DNA of 7,409 bases, taken from the NCBI GenBank assembly GCA_035542775.1, contig DATKKX010000325.1:1-7409 (forward strand), written 5' to 3'. Positions 1-4,653 of this stretch are shown here, one piece after another. The stretch is from DATKKX01 sp035542775. GTDB taxonomy: Bacteria; Planctomycetota; Phycisphaerae; UBA1845; UTPLA1. Every line of letters starts with the position of its first letter. Positions within the stretch are counted from its first letter, which is position 1. Under the pieces are notes generated by a model. That model had not been told where the DNA came from, did no database searches, and saw nothing but the letters and a program-made list of their open reading frames with translations. The position numbers and the translations under genes are program-made.

Positions 1-236
1 GCACCCCGTGCCGCGGTAATCCTCCATTGACAGAATCGTTGAGAACTCGGTAACTTACGGCCTTGGCGTGGGTTGCGTGCGACGCGGTCTTTGCGTAGGC
101 ACTAGGTCGGGCGAGCGGTGCGTTCGGCGGCCCGGGGCTGACTCCCGGATCATTCTTGGGTCGCTGCCGCGGCGGGCCATCGTAGCTGCATTCTGGTCGG
201 CGGACGTAGCGTTCCAGAGTGTCGTAGATTGAGGGC
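1..236. other. Gene-free leader upstream of pgsA
   Basis: I see no convincing gene here. All three plus frames from the left edge stop within the first 55 bases, so the tail of an upstream gene could end there (for example at the TAA at 51-53), but this cannot be shown. The open minus frame across 55-282 is Arg/Pro/Ser-rich, would overlap the start of pgsA and has no recognisable motif, so I treat it as a shadow. No promoter with two good boxes was found. Confidence 0.4.
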
Positions 237-256
237 CTCCCGAACAACATCGGGAG
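237..256 (+). promoter_or_regulatory. Hairpin that buries the pgsA ribosome binding site
   Basis: CTCCCGA (237-243) pairs perfectly with TCGGGAG (250-256) across the loop ACAACA, giving a 7-bp, mostly G-C stem. The right arm contains GGGAG (252-256), the only Shine-Dalgarno-like sequence at good distance (6 nt) from the pgsA ATG at 263. If the stem forms in the mRNA, it would hide the binding site. The pairing is seen directly; a control role (thermosensor, protein- or RNA-opened switch) is inference. Confidence 0.5.
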
Positions 257-262
257 ACGGCG

Positions 263-871
263 ATGCGAATTAACCTGCCCAATCAGATCACGATCGGTCG
301 TTTCGTCCTGACGGTCATCTTCCTGGTTCTCCTGTCTTCGTTCGACTTCGCCCAGCGCGAGCAGAGTCTGTGGAAGCTGGACGTGGCTTTCATTTTGTTT
401 GTGATCGCCGCGGGCACGGACTGGCTGGATGGCTATCTGGCGAGGAAGCACAACCAGGTGACGTCCTTTGGACGGATCCTGGACCCATTTGTCGACAAGA
501 TCCTGCTGGTCGGGGCGCTGGTGCTGCTCCTGGGACACGGCTTTCGCGATGCGCATGGCGAGGATGTGACCGGCTTGAGGGCCTGGATGGTCGTGGTGAT
601 CATCTCGCGGGAGCTGCTGGTTTCGGGCCTTCGAGGGTTCAGCGAGGCGCAGGGCAAACCGTACGCCGCCAATTGGTGGGGAAAGAGCAAAATGGTGCTG
701 CAGAGCATCACGGTGGGCTGGCTGATCGCCAGTGTCGGGCGGTTACGCGGGATAGAGTGGGTGATGGAGGGTCGGCCGATCGTGATCTGGGTGATGGTGC
801 TGTTCACTGCCGCGAGTGTGGTGGCCTACCTGTTTGCCTCGCGAGAAGCCTTAGCCGAGCAGGCACGCTGA
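263..871 (+). CDS. pgsA: CDP-diacylglycerol--glycerol-3-phosphate 3-phosphatidyltransferase
   Basis: This 202-residue integral membrane enzyme belongs to the CDP-alcohol phosphatidyltransferase family. PgsA transfers the phosphatidyl group from CDP-diacylglycerol to glycerol-3-phosphate, making phosphatidylglycerophosphate, the committed step to phosphatidylglycerol and cardiolipin. The family signature is complete: D53-x2-D56-G57-x2-A60-R61-x8-G70-x3-D74-x3-D78, where the aspartates bind the metal and the CDP moiety. The N-terminus NLPNQITIGRF is typical of PgsA and favours this activity over other alcohol acceptors. Hydrophobic stretches near residues 14-26, 41-51, 79-90, 105-115 and 174-192 fit a multi-pass protein. 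The ATG at 263 has GGGAG 6 nt upstream, inside a hairpin. uppP follows on the same strand after 96 bp, also an envelope-lipid gene. Phosphatidylserine or phosphatidylinositol-phosphate synthase is a less likely alternative. Confidence 0.92.
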   Translation: MRINLPNQITIGRFVLTVIFLVLLSSFDFAQREQSLWKLDVAFILFVIAAGTDWLDGYLARKHNQVTSFGRILDPFVDKILLVGALVLLLGHGFRDAHGEDVTGLRAWMVVVIISRELLVSGLRGFSEAQGKPYAANWWGKSKMVLQSITVGWLIASVGRLRGIEWVMEGRPIVIWVMVLFTAASVVAYLFASREALAEQAR

Positions 872-878
872 GAAAAAG

Positions 879-906
879 CGATCGGCGCTCGGCGGTCGGC
901 TTTCAG
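879..906 (+). repeat. Degenerate heptamer tandem repeat between pgsA and uppP
   Basis: Four 7-nt units run head to tail: CGATCGG, CGCTCGG, CGGTCGG, CTTTCAG. The first three share CG-N-TCGG and the fourth is more diverged. A hairpin, TTCAGC (902-907) with GCTGAA (912-917) around CGTG, overlaps the last unit. It has no T-run, so it is not a standard terminator. The pattern resembles short tandemly repeated heptamers known between genes in some bacteria; that comparison is from memory. Confidence 0.5.
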
Positions 907-967
907 CCGTGGCTGAATTCGTCTGTACCGGGATCACGCTCGCTTGCATGACTGAGGAGATTGATGT

Positions 968-1795
968 GTGAGCGATATGGTGCGCGCCATCGTGCTCGGA
1001 ATCATCGAGGGGTTGACGGAGTTTCTGCCGGTATCGAGCACGGGCCACCTGATTCTGGCGATGCCGTGCCTGGGGATCGACGAGGCGCAGCCTCCTTGGC
1101 CGGTCTTTCTGTACTTCATCCAGACAGGGGCCATTCTCGCGGTGGTGATCTACTTCTGGCGCCGGTTGTGGCGGCAGATATTCACACGGCCCACTGCGGG
1201 CTGGGGCTCGCACCTCATCGCGAAGTTGCTGGTGGCGATGATACCGGCAGGCGTCGTCGGCCTGCTGCTTGACCGGATCATGGAGGAGTATCTCGAGAAG
1301 CCGATTCCGGTGGTGGTGGCATTGATCGTCGGTGCCGGCGTGATGGTGGTGATTGAGCGCAGGTGCAGCCGCCCAAAACCCATGAAGATTGAGGATGTGA
1401 GCTTACGGCAGGCGCTGCTGGTGGGGCTGGCGCAGTGCGTTTCCGTCATCCCTGGGACCAGTCGGGCGATGGCGACGATCATGGGCGGCATTTTGTTCGG
1501 GATGTCGCCGGCTGTGGCGGCGGAATTCTCGTTTTACCTTGCGATCCCGACGCTTTGCGGAGCAGGGTTGCTGCGGATTGTGAAGCATCGTGCGGAGATC
1601 ACCAGCCAGTCAGCCGCCGTACTAGGGCTGGGGTTCTGGGTTTCGTTTGTCGTCGCCCTGCTGGTCGTCGCGGCGTTCATGCGCTACATCCAGACTCGAA
1701 AGCTCTGGCCGTTCGCGGTTTATCGAGTGTTATTGGGGCTTGTAGTGCTGGGCTGGTGGTTGTGGGGAAATTCCGTGGGTGGCGGTGGACATTGA
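968..1795 (+). CDS. uppP: Undecaprenyl-diphosphatase (BacA/UppP family)
   Basis: This 275-residue polytopic membrane protein, close to the usual family length, dephosphorylates undecaprenyl diphosphate. That recycles the lipid carrier used for peptidoglycan and polysaccharide export, and overexpression gives bacitracin resistance. Both family signatures are present: E14-GLT-E18 followed by PVSSTGH (21-27), and PGTSR (162-166) followed later by AAEFSFYLAIP, the expected second active-site segment. After PGTSR many homologues have SG and this one has AM, a minor variation. I chose the GTG at 968 because TGAGGAGA (953-960) lies 7 nt upstream. The ATG at 977 would be too far from that site, and the ATG at 964 is in another frame. 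pgsA lies 96 bp upstream on the same strand, so co-transcription is possible but not shown. Confidence 0.96.
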   Translation: MSDMVRAIVLGIIEGLTEFLPVSSTGHLILAMPCLGIDEAQPPWPVFLYFIQTGAILAVVIYFWRRLWRQIFTRPTAGWGSHLIAKLLVAMIPAGVVGLLLDRIMEEYLEKPIPVVVALIVGAGVMVVIERRCSRPKPMKIEDVSLRQALLVGLAQCVSVIPGTSRAMATIMGGILFGMSPAVAAEFSFYLAIPTLCGAGLLRIVKHRAEITSQSAAVLGLGFWVSFVVALLVVAAFMRYIQTRKLWPFAVYRVLLGLVVLGWWLWGNSVGGGGH

Positions 1796-1810
1796 ACATA
1801 ACGTACGCCG

Positions 1811-1826
1811 GCGCAAGAAGTTGCGC
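1811..1826 (+). other. Short hairpin after uppP
   Basis: GCGCAA (1811-1816) and TTGCGC (1821-1826) form a perfect 6-bp stem around GAAG, 16 bp after the uppP stop. No T-run follows, so it may slow or protect the 3' end but is not a canonical rho-independent terminator. Confidence 0.4.
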
Positions 1827-1908
1827 AGTGCGAGCAGCGGCTGCCCATGTTTGCAGCGTTCGGAGGCGGGTGACCTAACGTGCGTCCGGGCAGGGTGTCT
1901 TTATAGTT

Positions 1909-1940
1909 GGTCGCCGATCGTCGCTCCGACAGCGGCGACC
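1909..1940. other. Nested inverted repeat upstream of the Gly-rich gene
   Basis: GGTCGCCG (1909-1916) is perfectly complementary to CGGCGACC (1933-1940). Inside the 16-nt spacer, GTCG (1920-1923) pairs with CGAC (1927-1930). The result is an 8-bp outer stem, an internal loop and a 4-bp inner stem. No T-run follows. It could be a structured end of the uppP transcript, an operator or a repeat; the sequence does not decide. Confidence 0.4.
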
Positions 1941-1973
1941 GCAGGCCGGCTGAGGACCACCATCCCGGCGGCC

Positions 1974-2003
1974 TTGCCCGGGAATGCCGGAGCTGGGTAT
2001 GAC
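1974..2003 (+). promoter_or_regulatory. Possible weak sigma-70-like promoter for the Gly-rich gene
   Basis: TTGCCC (1974-1979) and TATGAC (1998-2003) each match the -35 and -10 consensus at four of six positions, with an 18-nt spacer. A start near 2010 would give a leader of about 50 nt that begins with the hairpin CGTGCT-GGA-AGCACG (2010-2024). Boxes this weak arise often by chance. Confidence 0.25.
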
Positions 2004-2059
2004 AAAACCCGTGCTGGAAGCACGAGGCCGACGAGCTTGAGATCAAACAGGAGGTTGCC

Positions 2060-2524
2060 ATGTTTACCCGAGGATTGAAAATCGCGTTGGGTGCAGCGGC
2101 GTTGAGTTGTGCCTTGGCGCTCTTCAGCGCGGATACCGCCAAAGCCCAGTACGTTTACGCGGGCGCCGGTTACGCGCCGGCGTATTACGGTGGTTACTAT
2201 GCACCGACCTACGTGGTCCGAACTGTCCGGTACTATCCGGCTCCCTGCTATGGTCCAGTGGTTTACCCTGCGCCTGTCGTGTACGGTGCTTATCCTGCCT
2301 ACGGCTACGGCTACGGTTTTGGTTTCAGCCTGAACATTGGCCACGTGGATGGGGGTCGCTATCGCTACTATGACGGGCATCATAGTGGTGATTGGCGTCG
2401 CGGTGGAGGTGGGTACCACGGGGGATACTACGGCGGCGGTCATTACGGCGGCGGTCATTACGGCGGCGGTCACGGCGGTGGCGGCCACGGCGGTGGCGGT
2501 TCCGGTCACCGCGGTGGACGGTAG
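2060..2524 (+). CDS. Secreted Gly/Tyr/His-rich small protein of unknown function
   Basis: The product is 154 residues and I do not recognise a named family. It starts with a clear Sec signal peptide: positive R4 and K7, a hydrophobic core at about 8-22, and AKA-Q giving a likely cut after A29. The mature part is low complexity. First comes a Tyr/Pro/Ala/Gly region with repeated YYGG, YPAP and YGYG, then a His/Gly/Arg tail. The tail contains three YGGGH units, GGGGH and GGGGS, and ends HRGGR. One Cys remains after cleavage. Such compositions occur in secreted structural, adhesive or metal-binding proteins; the many His residues make metal binding possible but unproven. The start is firm: CAGGAGGT sits 5 nt before the ATG. 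A strong terminator follows, so this looks like a single-gene transcript. Confidence 0.8.
   Translation: MFTRGLKIALGAAALSCALALFSADTAKAQYVYAGAGYAPAYYGGYYAPTYVVRTVRYYPAPCYGPVVYPAPVVYGAYPAYGYGYGFGFSLNIGHVDGGRYRYYDGHHSGDWRRGGGGYHGGYYGGGHYGGGHYGGGHGGGGHGGGGSGHRGGR
2429..2503 (+). repeat. 15-nt tandem repeat inside the Gly-rich gene
   Basis: Five in-frame 15-nt units lie end to end. The first two (2429-2443, 2444-2458) are identical, TACGGCGGCGGTCAT, and the third differs only in its last base. The last two (2474-2503) are diverged and encode GGGGH and GGGGS. The unit is a whole number of codons, so copy-number change by slippage would keep the frame. Confidence 0.8.
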
Positions 2525-2553
2525 CCGGCCGGGCCTGTAAGAATAGAGACAAA

Positions 2554-2595
2554 TGAGCGGGCGGTCGCATCAGGTGATCGCTCGCTCACTTTATT
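2554..2595 (+). terminator. Rho-independent terminator of the Gly-rich gene
   Basis: TGAGCGGGCGGTC (2554-2566) pairs along all 13 positions with GATCGCTCGCTCA (2576-2588), with two G-U pairs, around a 9-nt loop. It is followed by CTTTATT. It lies 30 bp after the stop codon. The G-U pairs become mismatches on the other strand and no T-run lies on that side, so it acts best for plus-strand transcription. Confidence 0.8.
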
Positions 2596-2651
2596 GCCTG
2601 TCCGAGATCAGGCAGTCGAGAGAATGCTTCGGCGCCGGGGTATAGGGTCGT

Positions 2652-2861
2652 TTATCCAGAGCCGGGACCTACGTCCCCAGGTTTGCCCATGGGCAGGAAA
2701 AGCAGAACGCCGGTCAACCAATTTCGTGGTCGCTTGATTGCGCCCGGCTGGAAGTCGGCGACGTAACGAGACATTTGGGCGTGAAGCGTCACGTCGTCGG
2801 CAACCATCTCGATGGATTGGTTGACCGGCGTCAGTTGGGGTTGAATGGTCTTCTCTTTGAT
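2652..2861 (-). CDS. Possible short protein with strong SD but no standard start codon
   Basis: From the TAA at 2652-2654 an open frame runs back to a stop just before 2876. A perfect AGGAGG (2870-2865) stands at its 5' end, but no ATG, GTG or TTG follows at normal distance. The nearest candidates are ATC at 2861 (3 nt away) and ATT at 2846 (18 nt away). The first ATG is at 2807, with a poor site, and gives 51 residues. Read from ATC the product would be about 69 residues, beginning IKEKTIQPQLTPVNQSIEMV, with a hydrophobic WLTGVLLFLPMG segment and a Gly/Pro end. It lies 45 bp downstream of the 36-residue peptide gene. Against it, a long inverted repeat occupies most of the frame, so the DNA may act as structure or RNA instead. 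I do not recognise it. Confidence 0.3.
   Translation of the reverse strand: MKEKTIQPQLTPVNQSIEMVADDVTLHAQMSRYVADFQPGAIKRPRNWLTGVLLFLPMGKPGDVGPGSG
2659..2675 (+). repeat. Imperfect direct repeat, copy 1
   Basis: GAGCCGGGACCTACGTC here matches GAGCCCGTGACCTACGTC at 3032-3049 apart from one indel and one substitution; the last 10 bases are identical. The two copies bracket the minus-strand small-ORF region. This copy also contains the stem GGGAC-CTAC-GTCCC (2664-2677). Confidence 0.45.
2684..2695. repeat. 12-bp perfect palindrome
   Basis: TGCCCATGGGCA is self-complementary. It lies between the end of the possible short minus-strand frame and the left arm of the large inverted repeat. Its role is unknown. 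Confidence 0.4.
2707..2831. repeat. Long-armed inverted repeat with nested stem; possible structured RNA or small mobile repeat
   Basis: ACGCCGGTCAACCAAT (2707-2722) is the exact reverse complement of ATTGGTTGACCGGCGT (2816-2831), 16 bp with no mismatch across a 93-nt spacer. Within it GTCGGCGACGT (2754-2764) pairs fully with ACGTCGTCGGC (2791-2801) if two G-U pairs are allowed. ACG/CGT (2766-2768, 2787-2789) continues the stem after one mismatch, and TGG/CCA (2749-2751, 2804-2806) extends it outward across an AA/AA internal loop. The G-U pairs favour a plus-strand RNA. No T-run follows the outer stem on the plus strand; on the minus strand it is followed by TTCTGCTTTT. A 125-bp non-autonomous mobile repeat is another reading, but no clear target duplication is seen. 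Confidence 0.6.
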
Positions 2862-2906
2862 TGACCTCCTGTGTTAATTTTGTTCTTCCAGTAAACTCGC
2901 CGCGTG

Positions 2907-3017
2907 TCAGCCGCCAAGGCCCGGAAAGATGTTCTGGAAGATCTGCAGGATGGCGTCGATAATGCCCTGCAGGAACGATTGGAGAGAGGTAAACAAGCTA
3001 CTGATATCTAACGGCAT
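2907..3017 (-). CDS. 36-residue hydrophobic amphipathic peptide, function unknown
   Basis: ATG at 3017 to TGA at 2907-2909 encodes 36 residues, starting MPLDISSLFTSLQSFLQGII and ending NIFPGLGG. AGGAGAA (3029-3023) lies 5 nt before the ATG. Hydrophobic residues fall at 5, 8, 9, 12, 15, 16, 19, 20, 23, 24, 26, 27, 30 and 31, the 3-4 spacing of an amphipathic helix. Polar faces are Ser, Thr, Gln and Asn, the only charges are D4 and D21, and there is no Lys or Arg. It has no Sec-type signal and is too short and evenly patterned for a typical transmembrane anchor. It resembles in general character membrane-active or membrane-associated mini-proteins, but I recognise no family. A second short frame follows 45 bp downstream. 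The composition and SD make translation plausible. Confidence 0.5.
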   Translation of the reverse strand: MPLDISSLFTSLQSFLQGIIDAILQIFQNIFPGLGG

Positions 3018-3031
3018 CGCAATTCTCCTAT

Positions 3032-3049
3032 GAGCCCGTGACCTACGTC
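3032..3049 (+). repeat. Imperfect direct repeat, copy 2
   Basis: GAGCCCGTGACCTACGTC is the partner of the copy at 2659-2675. It lies just upstream, in transcription sense, of the SD site of the 36-residue peptide gene. Confidence 0.45.
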
Positions 3050-3340
3050 AGGGCCCAGTCCTGTACCGGGCCTCTGCCCTGAGACGGGCAATAGGTGTGC
3101 CGGGGGAAAAGTCCCGAAAAAAAAGGCAAACTGCGCGAAAAAGGCCGCCCCATCCGCCGCTTCGGGCAATATTGCCCACGCCGCGGACTCCCAGGCCTGG
3201 CCGTTTTGCGGTCGGGGAGGGTCGCGACGGCAGGCGGCGCGGCGTGATGAGCCCCCCGAGGAAACCTTGTTTGGGCTGGCTGCATCGACGGCCGAGGGCT
3301 GCCTTCTCCAAGGGTGACAATCCTCGTATCGTGTGAACCG
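3050..3340. other. Gene-free region between the minus-strand peptide gene and the first glycosyltransferase
   Basis: No gene is supported here. It contains GGCCC/GGGCC (3052-3056, 3068-3072), TGCCC-TGAGAC-GGGCA (3075-3090), an 8-A run (3117-3124), and the palindromes at 3164-3177 and 3191-3200 (CCAGGCCTGG). It would carry the promoters of the two divergent units, but no pair of -35/-10 boxes is good enough to call. The long minus frame through it (3008-3760) is Arg/Pro-rich and opposes a clear gene, so it is rejected. Confidence 0.5.
3164..3177. promoter_or_regulatory. 14-bp perfect palindrome, possible operator
   Basis: GGGCAATATTGCCC is a perfect dyad with an AT centre in a GC-rich gap between divergent genes, 147 bp from the peptide start and 164 bp from the glycosyltransferase start. 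The shape suits a dimeric regulator site. No regulator gene is in the window, so the role is inference. Confidence 0.35.
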
Positions 3341-4612
3341 ATGTCGATTATCTCGACGACGATGTGCTACCCCAGTCCGATCGCGCCGACGCGAGGGGTG
3401 TTCGTCTGGCGGCGATTGCGGGAGATCCATCGTCTGATACCGATCCGCGTGGTCTGCCCCGAATTGTGGTTCCCATGGCTGCGCGGAATAGCACGACCGA
3501 TCTCGCAACATGGCGGATCGCTGTATGAGCCGCCGGTGTGGCGGCCGCGCATGTTTTACTTCCCAGGGATTCTCAAGCGCCTCGACGCGGTATTCTATGC
3601 ACGGGCATTTGAGCGCGGCTTGACGATGGCGACGCGGGATGAGCCGGCTTCGCTGGTGGATGCCCATTTCGAATGGCCGGATGGGGTGGGGGCGTGGCGC
3701 GTGGCCCGTCGTCTCCACATTCCCTTCATCTGCACGCTTCGGGGCAAGCTGGTCAGCCAAATCGTCGAGCCGTCCAAACGGCGGCAGATCCGGGAGATGC
3801 TGCTCGGCGCTGATGCACTGATCGCAGTATCACGAGCCTTGGCAAGGCTGGCCTGCGATGTGGCGGGGCGGGACTTGGCGATCCGCGTGATCCCGAACGG
3901 CATCGACCGCGCAGCGTTCAGGCGATTCGAGGATGCGAGACGACCAGATGCTTCCCCTGCAACGCGCGAGGGCCAAGGGGCCCGGAGCCATGAAACCAGT
4001 CTGGCTTCTTGGCCGCGCGGGTGGAGCAGGGGGGCGAGGTACGTGGTGTCGGTCGGGCATCTCCAGGCCTTGAAGGGTTTCGATCGTCTGGTGGATATCT
4101 GGCCGGAGGTCCGACGGCGACTGGGAGACGTGCGACTCGTGCTTGTGGGCGGTGGAGCGAACGAGCCGGCATATGAGAGGCAATTGCGCCGGCAAATCGA
4201 GTCTTCCGGGCTGGGGGCGATGGGCAGGGATCGAGGGGCCGTGATTCTGGCGGGCCGCCTCCTCCCCGACGAGATCGCGACTCTGCTGAACGCGGCGGAC
4301 CTGTTTGTTCTGGCAAGCCGCTCGGAAGGTTCGTGCAACGCGATCGTCGAGGCCCTGGCATGCGGCTGCCCGGTCGTGGCGACGGACGTAGGGGGGAACA
4401 GCGAGATTGTGCACGACCCAGCCGTGGGGTGTCTGGTGCCTTCCGGTGATCGGGATGCGCTTGCGGAGGCCGTTTGCCGGGCGCTGGAACAGCGCTGGGA
4501 TCGAGAACAGATCGCGGTGATCGGCGGGCGCCGCGATTGGCAACAGACGGCTCGGGAATGCGTCGATGTATTTGAGAGCGTGACGGGTGGCACGGTCGTG
4601 GACCGCGTTTAG
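3341..4612 (+). CDS. Glycosyltransferase family 4 (GT-B fold)
   Basis: The product is 423 residues, a cytoplasmic or membrane-peripheral enzyme that would move a sugar from a nucleotide donor to a polysaccharide or lipid-linked acceptor; donor and acceptor cannot be read from the sequence. The N-terminal acceptor domain begins IISTTMCYPSPIAPTRGVFV, with the usual TRGVFV loop, and DALIAVSRALARL (158-170) and VIPNGID (183-189) follow. The C-terminal donor domain has VSVGHLQALKGFDRL (236-250), RLVLVGGG, and E329-GSCNAIV-E337, the EX7E motif, then GCPVVATDVGGNSEIV. I chose the ATG at 3341 because the first beta-strand starts there in family members; a GTG at 3314 would add nine residues with no better SD. 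Residues about 203-231 are a low-complexity insert in the interdomain linker. The next gene, also a glycosyltransferase, starts 41 bp later. Confidence 0.88.
   Translation: MSIISTTMCYPSPIAPTRGVFVWRRLREIHRLIPIRVVCPELWFPWLRGIARPISQHGGSLYEPPVWRPRMFYFPGILKRLDAVFYARAFERGLTMATRDEPASLVDAHFEWPDGVGAWRVARRLHIPFICTLRGKLVSQIVEPSKRRQIREMLLGADALIAVSRALARLACDVAGRDLAIRVIPNGIDRAAFRRFEDARRPDASPATREGQGARSHETSLASWPRGWSRGARYVVSVGHLQALKGFDRLVDIWPEVRRRLGDVRLVLVGGGANEPAYERQLRRQIESSGLGAMGRDRGAVILAGRLLPDEIATLLNAADLFVLASRSEGSCNAIVEALACGCPVVATDVGGNSEIVHDPAVGCLVPSGDRDALAEAVCRALEQRWDREQIAVIGGRRDWQQTARECVDVFESVTGGTVVDRV
3963..4019 (+). repeat. Imperfect palindrome inserted in frame in the first glycosyltransferase gene
   Basis: Nested arms pair in order: CGCGC (3963-3967) with GCGCG (4015-4019), GGCCAA (3971-3976) with TTGGCC (4009-4014), and GGAGCCA (3984-3990) with TGGCTTC (4002-4008, one G-U), around the loop TGAAACCAGTC. 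That is 18 base pairs with bulges on the left arm only. It encodes Ser/Arg/Gly/Thr-rich residues about 206-231, between the two Rossmann domains, where no family motif lies. This looks like a palindromic repeat that entered the gene without breaking the frame. The pairing is seen; the insertion is inference. Confidence 0.5.
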
Positions 4613-4653
4613 ACTGAATCCGTGAACCTCCGCATGGACGGGCGACGGCACTC

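Noticed and set aside
1984..2040. 18-residue plus-strand ORF upstream of the Gly-rich gene
   Set aside because: No SD, no motif, and it overlaps the candidate -10 box. Possible leader peptide, but nothing supports it.
2429..2503. Tandem repeats considered as a CRISPR-like array
   Set aside because: Units are contiguous with no spacers and keep the reading frame; they are protein repeats.
1901..2509. 202-codon minus frame opposite the Gly-rich gene
   Set aside because: Its long Thr/Ala/Val run is the antisense of the Gly/His codons; no SD, and the plus gene has signal peptide, SD and terminator.
2590..2612. TGCCTG/CAGGCA hairpin as terminator for the minus-strand small genes
   Set aside because: Six base pairs only and no T-run on the minus strand.
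3101..3124. CGGG/CCCG hairpin with an 8-A run, considered as a terminator
   Set aside because: The run is A on the strand where it follows the stem, and T on the other strand where it precedes the stem, so it fits a terminator in neither direction.
3008..3760. 250-codon open frame on the minus strand
   Set aside because: It is Arg/Pro/His-rich with no motif, covers the start of a clear glycosyltransferase and the reverse of a gap, and overlaps the 36-residue peptide gene. GC-rich antisense frames like this stay open by codon bias.
3595..4651. Long minus frames opposite the first glycosyltransferase (332 and 273 codons)
   Set aside because: Ser/Arg/Pro/Thr-rich shadows of a gene whose sense frame carries the complete GT-B motifs.
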